From the NCBI GenBank assembly GCA_046734415.1, contig JBKPRD010000136.1:1-8920 (forward strand): DNA of 8,920 nucleotides, given 5' to 3'. Source of the DNA: DATBLE01 sp046734415. Lineage in GTDB: Bacteria > Actinomycetota > Thermoleophilia > Gaiellales > Gaiellaceae. A program made the position numbers and the translations under genes. The notes under the pieces were generated by a model that saw only the letters and a program-made list of their open reading frames with translations, was not told the origin of the DNA and did not search any database. This document shows positions 1 through 6,211 of this stretch, piece by piece; the stretch's first letter is position 1; each line of letters opens with the position of its first letter.

Positions 1-1117
1 AGAGAGTGACTGCCTGGCGTTCATCGGCCAGGCGCTTGAATCGCTGAAACGCAGCGCGGAGCTCGTCGGGCTCGAGCTCGACCCCCGCCTCGGCACACGC
101 GCGCGCGAAGGCGTGGCGGCCGGAGTGCTTGCCGAGCGGCAGCGTCATCGTCAGCCCCAGCTCGGTCGGGTCGATGATCTGGTACGTCGCCGTGTCCTTC
201 AGCATCCCGTCCTGGTGGATGCCGGCCTCGTGCGCGAACGCGTTCGCGCCGACGATCGCCTTGTTCCGCTGGACGGCGTACCGGGTCAGCCGCGAGACCA
301 GTGCGGAGGTCGTGCCGATCTCGCCGACGTCGACGCCGACCTCGACGTCGAACACGTCGGCGCGGACACGGAGCGCCATCACGACCTCCTCGAGCGCCGC
401 GTTCCCGGCCCGTTCGCCGATGCCGTTCACCGTGCACTCGACCTGCCGCGCGCCGGCGGCGACGCCCGCGAGCGTATTCGCGGTCGCGAGCCCGAGGTCG
501 TCGTGGCAGTGGACCGAAAGGGCGACCCCGTCCAGCTCGGGGCACCGCTCCCGCACGTCGGCGAGGAACGCCGCGTACTCGGCCGGCAGGCAGTAGCCGA
601 CCGTGTCCGGCAGGTTGATCGTGGTCGCGCCTGACCGGATCGCCGCTCGGCACACCTCGGCGAGGAACTGCGGCTCCGAGCGGGTCGCATCCTCCGCCGA
701 GAACTCGATCTCGTCGACGCGCCCCTGCGCGGAGGCGACGGCCGCGCGCGCCTGCTCGAGCACCTCTGCGGGCTCGAGGTGCAGCTTGCGCTCCATGTGG
801 ATCGGGCTCGTCGCGATGAAGACGTGCAGGCGCGAGCGCCGAGCGTCCGCGAGCGCCTCCACCGCCGCCGCGACGTCGTCGCGCTGCGTGCGCGCGAGCG
901 CCGCCACCGTCGGGCGCTCGACGGTGCGCGCGACCGCCCTGATCCCCTCGAAGTCTCCCGGCGAGGAGATCGCGAAGCCGGCCTCGATCACGTCCACGCC
1001 GAGCCGTTCGAGCTGCGCGGCGATCTCCGCCTTCTCGTAGGGCTGAAGGGCGATGCCGGGCGACTGCTCGCCGTCTCGAAGCGTGGTGTCGAAGATCGTG
1101 ATCCTGCGTGTCTGCAA
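1..1117 (-). CDS. leuA: 2-isopropylmalate synthase, N-terminal 372 residues (3' end beyond window)
   Basis: Condenses acetyl-CoA with 2-ketoisovalerate to 2-isopropylmalate, the committed step of leucine synthesis, in the cytoplasm. The visible part is the HMGL-like TIM barrel plus the start of the linker. It shows FDTTLRDGEQSPG at residues 9-21 (catalytic Arg14, metal-ligand Asp15), SSPGDFE near 51-57, NLPDTVGY near 168-175, the metal site HCHDDLGLA at 203-211, NGIGERAGN at 231-239, and HEAGIHQDG at 296-304. These match the LeuA type better than homocitrate or citramalate synthases. The C-terminal LeuA_dimer leucine-feedback domain (the family is about 500 or more residues) lies off the left edge, so feedback inhibition cannot be judged. 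The start is TTG at 1117: a strong Shine-Dalgarno sequence GAGGAGGT (minus, 1132-1125) sits 7 bases upstream and no better start exists. A branched-chain-rich leader ORF and alternative stems precede it, suggesting attenuation. Confidence 0.97.
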   Translation of the reverse strand, partial: MQTRRITIFDTTLRDGEQSPGIALQPYEKAEIAAQLERLGVDVIEAGFAISSPGDFEGIRAVARTVERPTVAALARTQRDDVAAAVEALADARRSRLHVFIATSPIHMERKLHLEPAEVLEQARAAVASAQGRVDEIEFSAEDATRSEPQFLAEVCRAAIRSGATTINLPDTVGYCLPAEYAAFLADVRERCPELDGVALSVHCHDDLGLATANTLAGVAAGARQVECTVNGIGERAGNAALEEVVMALRVRADVFDVEVGVDVGEIGTTSALVSRLTRYAVQRNKAIVGANAFAHEAGIHQDGMLKDTATYQIIDPTELGLTMTLPLGKHSGRHAFARACAEAGVELEPDELRAAFQRFKRLADERQAVTL

Positions 1118-1262
1118 CTCGCGTACCTCCTCAGCGGCCTCGAAGCGGCCGCACTAGTCCTGTGGTTCGGTGGACGTGTGCGCCGACCGGCGCGTGGTAC
1201 GCGTGCTCCCCCTAGCGGGGGAGAATGACGAGGATCGAAACGAGGCCGTTCCCGGCCACGCG
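1118..1262 (-). promoter_or_regulatory. Candidate leuA attenuator: alternative stems and ribosome-binding-site sequestration
   Basis: All pairings are read directly from the minus-strand transcript. (1) CTCCCCC (1223-1217) pairs perfectly with GGGGGAG (1212-1206), with loop GCTA; the leader-peptide stop codon TAG (1214-1212) lies in it. (2) CGCGTACC (1203-1196) is the perfect 8-base complement of GGTACGCG (1127-1120), which is the 3' end of the leuA Shine-Dalgarno sequence plus the spacer before the TTG start. (3) CGCGTGG (1262-1256), inside the leader ORF, is the perfect complement of CCACGCG (1197-1191). Pairings 2 and 3 share bases 1196-1197, so they exclude each other. (4) GCGGCC (1152-1147) pairs with GGCCGC (1139-1134) just upstream of the Shine-Dalgarno. 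(5) GCGCC/GGCGC (1193-1180) forms a short local hairpin. There is no U-run, so control of translation initiation or Rho is more likely than an intrinsic terminator. The direction of control is not clear by eye. Confidence 0.5.
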
Positions 1263-1286
1263 AACAGGTGCGGAACTCGTCCTCAT
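1212..1286 (-). CDS. 24-residue leader peptide rich in Leu/Ile/Val, upstream of leuA
   Basis: A short frame of ATG, 24 codons and TAG, ending 94 bases before the leuA start on the same strand. Nine of 24 residues are Leu, Ile or Val. Codons 15-22 (1244-1221) read LVSILVIL, followed by Pro-Arg-stop, and include GTT and ATT, which are uncommon in this GC-rich sequence. Leucine attenuators with such peptides have been predicted ahead of leuA in other actinobacteria, so position and composition agree with a ribosome-stalling sensor. No Shine-Dalgarno sequence precedes the ATG; the promoter-like sequence upstream would start RNA only about 3 bases before it, so translation would be almost leaderless. 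An in-frame GTG at 1337 could give a 41-residue version but also lacks a ribosome site. The peptide itself need have no function. Confidence 0.55.
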   Translation of the reverse strand: MRTSSAPVRVAGNGLVSILVILPR

Positions 1287-1295
1287 CGTCCGTCG

Positions 1296-1324
1296 AGTGT
1301 GGTCGGCGCCGCCCCGGGCGTCAA
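1296..1324 (-). promoter_or_regulatory. Candidate promoter for the leuA leader transcript
   Basis: On the minus strand TTGACG (1324-1319, five of six matches to the -35 consensus) is followed after 17 bases by CACACT (1301-1296). The latter is a poor -10 overall but keeps the A at position 2 and the T at position 6. The predicted start, about A at 1289, lies three bases before the ATG of the leader peptide. The spacing is ideal and the -10 is weak. It sits back-to-back with the plus-strand promoter at 1356-1384. Confidence 0.35.
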
Positions 1325-1340
1325 GGGCGTTTTGCACTTT

Positions 1341-1352
1341 GCGGTGAACCGC
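1341..1352. promoter_or_regulatory. Candidate operator dyad between the divergent promoters
   Basis: GCGGT-GA-ACCGC is a perfect inverted repeat with 5-bp arms and a 2-bp spacer. It lies between the two outward-facing -35 elements (1324 and 1356). A second short dyad, TGAC-TCC-GTCA (1357-1367), overlaps the plus-strand -35. The position suits a regulator acting on both promoters, but such short palindromes arise easily in GC-rich DNA. No regulator family is recognised from the motif. Confidence 0.25.
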
Positions 1353-1355
1353 CGT

Positions 1356-1384
1356 TTGACTCCGTCAGGCTCGGCCGCTTTACT
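1356..1384 (+). promoter_or_regulatory. Sigma-70-type promoter for the gltB-ilvE operon leader
   Basis: TTGACT (1356-1361, five of six to consensus), exactly 17 bases, then TTTACT (1379-1384, four of six). The predicted start is about A at 1391, five bases before an ATG at 1396 that opens a 24-codon leader frame. The stretch is clearly less GC-rich than its surroundings. It is the best promoter-like sequence in the window, and no other is apparent ahead of the operon. Confidence 0.6.
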
Positions 1385-1395
1385 TTCTGTAGCCG

Positions 1396-1470
1396 ATGCG
1401 CCGCGCCGACGAGAACATCTTTTCGATTTCGTTCATTCTCGTCACGAGCGCGCTCAAGGCCGTTCGCTAG
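1396..1470 (+). CDS. 24-residue leader peptide with an Ile/Phe/Leu/Val cluster, upstream of the gltB-ilvE operon
   Basis: ATG, 24 codons, TAG. Codons 8-16 (1417-1443) read IFSISFILV, with Leu20 and Val23 beyond; ATT occurs twice and TTT once in otherwise GC-rich DNA. It begins about five bases after the predicted transcription start, so it would be read nearly leaderless. It mirrors the leuA-side leader in length (24), in the Met-Arg start and in the terminal CGC TAG. The operon it precedes ends in ilvE, whose products are Ile, Leu and Val, so a branched-chain sensing leader makes sense. The stop codon lies inside a 10-bp hairpin. A chance ORF cannot be excluded; the run is less purely branched-chain than on the leuA side, and the Phe codons are unexplained. 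Confidence 0.45.
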   Translation: MRRADENIFSISFILVTSALKAVR

Positions 1471-1505
1471 TCGGCGCTCCGTCCTCCCGCCTCCCGCCGG
1501 CTAGC
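1408..1505 (+). promoter_or_regulatory. Alternative stem-loops of the gltB-ilvE leader
   Basis: Pairings seen on the plus strand: GACGAGAA (1408-1415) with TTCTCGTC (1436-1443), 8 bp perfect, closing a loop that holds most of the Ile/Phe codons; CTCG (1438-1441) with CGAG (1445-1448), which excludes the first; GAGCGC (1446-1451) with GCGCTC (1474-1479); and GCTAGTCGGC (1466-1475) with GCCGGCTAGC (1496-1505), ten pairs including one G-U, with a pyrimidine-rich 20-base loop. The last two share 1474-1475, so they exclude each other. The leader stop TAG (1468-1470) is in the 5' arm of the large hairpin. No U-run follows. The set has the layout of a leader-peptide attenuator, but which fold switches the operon on cannot be deduced by eye. 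Confidence 0.4.
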
Positions 1506-1551
1506 TGACTCCCACAGAGGCGGACTCTCCATCGAGAGAAAGGAAGCACTC

Positions 1552-1590
1552 GTGCTCTCCCGCACCACTCATAGGCAGGTGCCACCGTGA
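1552..1590 (+). CDS. Possible 12-codon upstream frame overlapping the HARE gene
   Basis: GTG at 1552 follows AAAGGA (1539-1544) by 7 bases, an excellent ribosome-site spacing. It opens 12 codons reading MLSRTTHRQVPP and stops with TGA at 1588-1590. This overlaps the GTG of the next gene as GTGA, a classic coupling overlap. A small dyad AGCAC-TC-GTGCT (1545-1556) covers its start and a CTCTC/GAGAG hairpin (1525-1538) lies just upstream. The downstream gene's own ribosome site is only a modest AGGTG, so this frame could deliver ribosomes to it. It has no enrichment of one amino acid. It may be chance. Confidence 0.3.
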   Translation: MLSRTTHRQVPP

Positions 1591-1880
1591 GATCCGGCCC
1601 CCGCGGCGGCGGGCTCGTCTGGACCCACGACACGATCCTGTACGCGCTCGAGCTGTGGGTGCGCCGGCACGGCCGCCCGCCGGCCGCGCGCGAATGGGAT
1701 CGCGCCGGCGAGGACCATCCGTCGCGGCAGACCGTGCAGCGCGTCTTCGGACGCTGGAATCGCGCGATCCACGCCGCCGGCCACCGCCCTCGCCGCCCCG
1801 GCGAGCGCCGCGAGCGCCCTCCGGCGGGACTGCGCGACGAAAGCGGGCGGTTCCTGTCGCCCCAGAGCGAGACCGCCTAG
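1587..1880 (+). CDS. Small protein with a single homing-endonuclease-associated repeat (HARE / HNH_repeat-like)
   Basis: 97 residues, basic. Residues 12-69 match the pattern of the HARE (HNH_repeat) family: WT at 12-13, an amphipathic helix to Trp24, HGRPP at 28-32, Trp37, PSRQTVQRVFGRWNRAI at 45-61 and AAG at 63-65. In that family this is a small helical, presumably DNA-binding module found in actinobacterial and phage homing endonucleases and in stand-alone proteins. No nuclease motif is present. The C-terminal third is a Pro/Arg-rich, probably disordered tail. The GTG start at 1587 is the first in frame after a stop at 1572, with AGGTG at 1577-1581. Its TAG overlaps the gltB GTG (TAGTG), so the two are translationally coupled. 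A role as local regulator or nucleoid-type binder is speculation. Confidence 0.85.
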   Translation: MRSGPRGGGLVWTHDTILYALELWVRRHGRPPAAREWDRAGEDHPSRQTVQRVFGRWNRAIHAAGHRPRRPGERRERPPAGLRDESGRFLSPQSETA

Positions 1881-4800
1881 TGCACCGGTTCGGCCCAGCC
1901 GTCGAGCGCGACGCATGCGGGATCGGCTTCGTCGCCGACTCGCGCGGCCGGGCCTCGCGCGAGATCGTCGACTGCCTGCTCGAGGGCCTGCACAACGTGC
2001 GGCACCGGGGGGCGACCGCGGCCGACGGGAAGACCGGTGACGGCTCGGGCGTGCTGCTGCCGCTCCGACCCGGAGGCCCCTTCGGGCCGGGCGTCGCCGG
2101 CTCGGCCGGCGACGGTTCCAGCCTCGGCGTGGCGATGGTCTTTCTCCGCGACGACGGCGCCCGGACGGCGATCGAGGATGCCTGCCGGGCCGAGGGGCTC
2201 GAGCCCCTCGAGTGGCGCGAGGTGCCCGTCGGCCTCGACGCCCTCGGCGAGGGCGCGCTGGCGACGATGCCGCGGATCGAGCAGCTCCTGCTCCGCCCGT
2301 CGCAGGACGAGGACGCTGAGCAGCGAGCCTTCCGTGCCCGCCGCCGCGCCGAGCGCGCGGCCGGCTCCTCGGCCTACATCGTCTCGCTCTCGTTCCGCAC
2401 CGTCACCTACAAGGCGCTCTGCGCGGCGGAGCACCTGGCGGACTTCTACCCCGACCTGCGCGACCCCCAGCTGGCGGTCCCGTTCGGGATCTTCCACCAG
2501 CGCTACTCGACGAACACATCCCCGTCCTGGGAGCGCGCGCAGCCGTTCCGGCTCCTCTGCCACAACGGCGAGATCAACGCGATCCAGGGGAACGTCAACT
2601 GGATGCGCGCCCGCGAGGGCAACTTCGGCTCGGAGGACGACGAGCTCCTGCACCCCGTGATCGACGAGACGGGCTCGGACTCGGCGATGCTCGACAACGC
2701 GCTTGAGCTCCTCGTCAGGCACGGCCGCGACGTGCGCCACGCGCTGACGATGCTCGTCCCCGAGGCGTGGGAGGGCAACGGCGAGCTCGACCGGGGCGTG
2801 CGCGACTACTACCGGTACCACTCGCTGCTCGTCGAGCCGTGGGACGGGCCCGCAGGGCTCGTCTTCAGCGACGGCCGCGTCGTCGGCGCCGCGCTCGACC
2901 GGAACGGGCTGCGCCCTCTTCGCTGGGCGGCCTGCGCCGACGGTCTGGTCGTGTGCAGCTCGGAGGCCGGCGCGGTCGATCTCTCGGGCCGCGGCGCGGC
3001 CCGGCGCGGCCGCCTCGGTCCGGGGCAGATGATCGCCGTCGACCCCGAGCGAGGGCTCGAGGAGAACGCCGCGATCAAGCTCGGCCTCGCAGAGCGACAC
3101 CCGTACGGGCGCTGGCTCGCGGACGGCCTCCGCACCGGCTCGAACGGGTCGCCGGTCGAGTCGCCGGAGGACGACGTGACCGCGCGCCAGGCCCGATTCG
3201 GCTACACGCGCGAGGACGTGAACGTGATCCTCCGGCCGGTGGCGAGCCGCGGGCACGAGCCGACCTCGTCGATGGGCGACGACACCGCCCTTCCGCCGCT
3301 CGCCGGCCGTGCGCGCCCGCTCTACACCTACTTCCGGCAGCGGTTCGCGCAGGTGACGAACCCGCCGATCGACCACCTGCGCGAGCGGCACTCGTTCTCG
3401 CTGCGGACGATCCTCGGCGGCCGCGCGACGCTGCTGACCGAGGGGCCGGAGGCCGCGCGCGGCACCGAGCTGGAGAGCTTCTTCCTCTACCCGGACGCGC
3501 TCGACGCGCTCGGCTACGCGCGCCTGGAGGCGACGTTCGACGAGGACCTCCGCGGGGCATGCATGCGGCTCGCCGACGAGGCGGAGGCGTCGGTCCGCGC
3601 CGGCCGGACGGCGCTCGTCATCTCGGACTCGGGCAGCCGGCGGGCGCCGGTCCCGATGCTGATGGCGGTCGGCGCCGTCCACCATCGCCTGGTCTCGCAC
3701 GGCCTGCGCACGCTCGCGACGCTCGTCGTCGACACCAACGAGGCCCGGGAGGCGCACCACCTCGCCTGCCTGCTCGGGTACGGCGCCGAGGCGATCTGCC
3801 CGCGCCTCGCGCTGGACACCGTCGCGGCGCTCGCCGCCGCCGACAAGGTCGGCGGCGACCGGCCGCCGCCCGCCGAGGCCCAGCGGCGGTTCCGTGCCGC
3901 GGTCGAGGACGCGGTGCTGAAGATCATGTCGAAGATGGGGATCGCCGACGTCGCGGCGTACTGCGGCGCCCAGGTCTTCGACATCGTCGGACTTGCCCCC
4001 GAGGTCGTCGAGCTCTGCTTCCCGGGGACGCTGTCGCCCGTCGGCGGCATCGGCTTCGAGGAGCTCGAGGGGGAGGCGCTTGCCCGCGCCGGCACGATCC
4101 GTCTCGAGAGCCCCGGCTACGTCAAGTTCCGCAAGGGCGGGGAGCCGCACGAGACAAACACCGACGTGGTCGAGGCCGCGCACGCACTCCGGCTCGCCGT
4201 CCGGAACGAGCGGCGGGACAGGTACGAGCGCTTCGCGGAGCTGGTCGACGGCCGGTCGCCGATGGAGCTCCGCGACCTGATCGAGCTCGTTCCGGCGGCC
4301 GAGCCGGTGCCGATCGACGAGGTGGAGCCGGCCGAGTCGATCGTCCAGCGGTTCTCCGCGGGCGGGATGTCGCACGGCGCACTCTCGGCCGAGGCCCACG
4401 AGACGATCGCGATCGCCTTCAACAACCTGCGCGCCCGCTCGAACTGCGGGGAGGGCGGGGAGGACCCGGTTCGCTTCCGCACCGAGCGGAACTCACGTAT
4501 CAAGCAGGTCGCCTCGGGAAGGTTCGGCGTCACCCCGGAGTACGCGGCCTTCGCCGACGAGCTGCAGATCAAGATCGCCCAGGGCTCGAAGCCGGGCGAG
4601 GGCGGCCAGCTGCCCGGTCACAAGGTCACGGTCGAGATCGCCCGCCTGCGGCACACGCAGCCGGGCGTCGCCCTGATCTCGCCCCCGCCGCACCACGACA
4701 TCTACTCGATCGAGGATCTCGCGCAGCTGATCTTCGACCTGCGCCAGGTCAATCCGACGGCGACGATCTCGGTGAAGCTCGTCTCCGAGAGCGGCGTCGG

Positions 4801-6211
4801 CCTCGTCGCGAGCGGTGTCGTCAAGGCGCTCGCCGACGTCGTCCACATCGCGGGTTGCGACGGCGGTACCGGCGCCAGCCCGCTCTCCTCGATCAAGAAC
4901 GCCGGCTTGCCGTGGGAGCTCGGGCTCGTGGAGACGCAACGGTCGCTGGTCGAGAACCGGCTGCGCGGCCGCGTCCGGGTGCGCGCCGACGGCGGCGTCA
5001 AGACCGGCCGTGACGTCGTCGTCGCGGCGCTGCTCGGCGCCGACGAGCTCAGCTTCGGCACCGCGCTGCTGCTCGCCGAGGGCTGCCTGATGGTCCGGTC
5101 GTGCCACCTCGACACCTGTCCCGTCGGGATCGCGACCCAGCGGCCCGAGCTGCGGGCGAAGTACGCGGCGACGCCCGAGCAGGTCGAGGCCTACCTGCTC
5201 TTCGTCGCAAACCACGCCCGCGAGTTGCTTGCGTCGCTGGGGCTGCGCTCGTTCGCGGACGCGGTCGGCCGCACCGACCTCCTCCGCCGCAGTTCGACGG
5301 GCGATCCGCGCGCGGATGGGCTCGACCTCGCATCGCTGCTCGACAGCCCGGACGGTCGCTACGCCCGCGAGGAGATGCCGGTCGCAGGCGGCGGCGAGCT
5401 CGGCGAGCGCCTCGCGCAGGACGCCGCGCCGGCGCTCGAGGGCGCAGCGTTGGTCGAGCCCGCGTACGCCATCACGACGTGGGACCGCGCGGTCGGCGCT
5501 CGCCTCGGCGGAGAGATCGGCCGGCGCTTCGGCGCCGATCCCCCGCCCGGTCGCATCAGCGCCCGCTTCACGGGCTCGGCCGGCCAGAGCTTCGGCGCTT
5601 TCCTCGCCGCCGGCGTCGCCCTCGAGCTGGTCGGCGAGGCGAACGACTACGTCGGCAAGTCGATGGGCGGCGGCCGGATCGCGATCCGCGCTCCCGAGCA
5701 GGACGCAGGCGACCCGGTCCTGGTCGGCAACACAGTCCTCTACGGCGCCACCGGCGGCGAGCTCTACTGCGCCGGCCGCGCGGGCGAGCGGTTCGCCGTC
5801 CGCAACTCGGGCGCGGTCGCCGTCGTCGAGGGAATCGGCGACCACGGCTGCGAGTACATGACGAACGGCACGGTCGTCGTCCTCGGCGAGGTCGGACGAA
5901 ACTTCGGTGCCGGGATGAGCGGCGGCGAGGCCTACGTCTACGACCCCGCCGGAACGCTGCCGCTCCGGCTGAACGAAGACCTCGTCGGACTCGATCGCGT
6001 CCAGGTCGACACCGAGCTCCGGTACCTGGTCGAGCGGCACGCACGCTACACGGGCTCGGAGCTGGCCGCCTCCCTGCTCGAGGCGTGGGAGCACGCGCTG
6101 GCGCAGTTCTGGCACGTGACCCCGAAGGCGGAGGTGGCGAGCATCGAGGACGAGCACGAGGGGACGGGCACCGGCGCCGTCCAGGAGAGCGAGGAGGCGA
6201 CCGCGGGCTGA
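1880..6211 (+). CDS. gltB: Glutamate synthase large (alpha) subunit, NADPH-type
   Basis: Converts glutamine plus 2-oxoglutarate to two glutamates in the cytoplasm. 1443 residues, near the family norm (E. coli about 1486). Domains in order: class-II glutaminase from Cys13 (the Ntn nucleophile, in DACGIGF, after a 12-residue propeptide) with HRG, RYSTNT at 208-213 and HNGEIN at 228-233; central domain to about 780; FMN and 2-oxoglutarate barrel about 800-1170 with GEGGEDP near 858-864 and SPPPHHDIYSIEDL; 3Fe-4S ligands Cys1069, Cys1075 and Cys1080 (C-x5-C-x4-C); C-terminal GXGXG helix from about 1225. Only six residues separate VRF (864-866) from RIKQVASGRFGVTP, so the insert of roughly 27 residues typical of ferredoxin enzymes is absent and a GltD partner is expected. 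None is adjacent. The GTG at 1880 overlaps the HARE stop and places Cys13 correctly; a start at 1655 would add a non-homologous extension. Confidence 0.98.
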   Translation: MHRFGPAVERDACGIGFVADSRGRASREIVDCLLEGLHNVRHRGATAADGKTGDGSGVLLPLRPGGPFGPGVAGSAGDGSSLGVAMVFLRDDGARTAIEDACRAEGLEPLEWREVPVGLDALGEGALATMPRIEQLLLRPSQDEDAEQRAFRARRRAERAAGSSAYIVSLSFRTVTYKALCAAEHLADFYPDLRDPQLAVPFGIFHQRYSTNTSPSWERAQPFRLLCHNGEINAIQGNVNWMRAREGNFGSEDDELLHPVIDETGSDSAMLDNALELLVRHGRDVRHALTMLVPEAWEGNGELDRGVRDYYRYHSLLVEPWDGPAGLVFSDGRVVGAALDRNGLRPLRWAACADGLVVCSSEAGAVDLSGRGAARRGRLGPGQMIAVDPERGLEENAAIKLGLAERHPYGRWLADGLRTGSNGSPVESPEDDVTARQARFGYTREDVNVILRPVASRGHEPTSSMGDDTALPPLAGRARPLYTYFRQRFAQVTNPPIDHLRERHSFSLRTILGGRATLLTEGPEAARGTELESFFLYPDALDALGYARLEATFDEDLRGACMRLADEAEASVRAGRTALVISDSGSRRAPVPMLMAVGAVHHRLVSHGLRTLATLVVDTNEAREAHHLACLLGYGAEAICPRLALDTVAALAAADKVGGDRPPPAEAQRRFRAAVEDAVLKIMSKMGIADVAAYCGAQVFDIVGLAPEVVELCFPGTLSPVGGIGFEELEGEALARAGTIRLESPGYVKFRKGGEPHETNTDVVEAAHALRLAVRNERRDRYERFAELVDGRSPMELRDLIELVPAAEPVPIDEVEPAESIVQRFSAGGMSHGALSAEAHETIAIAFNNLRARSNCGEGGEDPVRFRTERNSRIKQVASGRFGVTPEYAAFADELQIKIAQGSKPGEGGQLPGHKVTVEIARLRHTQPGVALISPPPHHDIYSIEDLAQLIFDLRQVNPTATISVKLVSESGVGLVASGVVKALADVVHIAGCDGGTGASPLSSIKNAGLPWELGLVETQRSLVENRLRGRVRVRADGGVKTGRDVVVAALLGADELSFGTALLLAEGCLMVRSCHLDTCPVGIATQRPELRAKYAATPEQVEAYLLFVANHARELLASLGLRSFADAVGRTDLLRRSSTGDPRADGLDLASLLDSPDGRYAREEMPVAGGGELGERLAQDAAPALEGAALVEPAYAITTWDRAVGARLGGEIGRRFGADPPPGRISARFTGSAGQSFGAFLAAGVALELVGEANDYVGKSMGGGRIAIRAPEQDAGDPVLVGNTVLYGATGGELYCAGRAGERFAVRNSGAVAVVEGIGDHGCEYMTNGTVVVLGEVGRNFGAGMSGGEAYVYDPAGTLPLRLNEDLVGLDRVQVDTELRYLVERHARYTGSELAASLLEAWEHALAQFWHVTPKAEVASIEDEHEGTGTGAVQESEEATAG

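Noticed and set aside
1192..1203. GCGTGGTACGCG on the plus strand, resembling the T-box core GGTGGNACCGCG
   Set aside because: One base is missing from the core, no T-box specifier or terminator arrangement is visible, and no plus-strand gene follows at the right distance. The bases are better explained as the pairing partner of the leuA ribosome site.
113..1228. Plus-strand frames opposite leuA
   Set aside because: They lie opposite a leuA frame with all catalytic motifs and show only Arg/Ala-rich translation.
1335..1337. GTG at 1337 as start of a longer (41-residue) leuA leader peptide
   Set aside because: It has no Shine-Dalgarno sequence and lies upstream of the predicted transcription start; ATG at 1286 fits the promoter better.
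1424..1445. CGATTTCGTTCATTC, considered as the start of a glutamine riboswitch ahead of gltB
   Set aside because: The closing GGAACG partner and the GGAAGUAGG core expected for that motif are not found downstream.
1655..1879. Upstream ATG extension of gltB by 75 codons
   Set aside because: The extension overlaps the HARE gene in another frame, is low-complexity, and would put the nucleophile Cys far from the N terminus; GTG at 1880 is better.
1877..4399. 840-residue open frame on the minus strand opposite gltB
   Set aside because: Composition is Arg/Gly/Val/Ala-rich with no recognisable motif, and it lies fully opposite an intact, motif-complete gltB. Long antisense frames are expected at this GC content.
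2767..5013. 748-residue plus-strand frame in another phase of gltB
   Set aside because: Arg/Pro-rich low-complexity translation typical of a shifted frame in GC-rich DNA, while the gltB frame is continuous through all domains.
4493..6157. 554-residue minus-strand frame opposite the 3' half of gltB
   Set aside because: Same antisense artefact; no family motif and no ribosome site.
5101..6210. Upstream extension of the ilvE frame into gltB
   Set aside because: The added sequence is Arg-rich shifted-frame gltB; IlvE homology begins just after ATG 6211.
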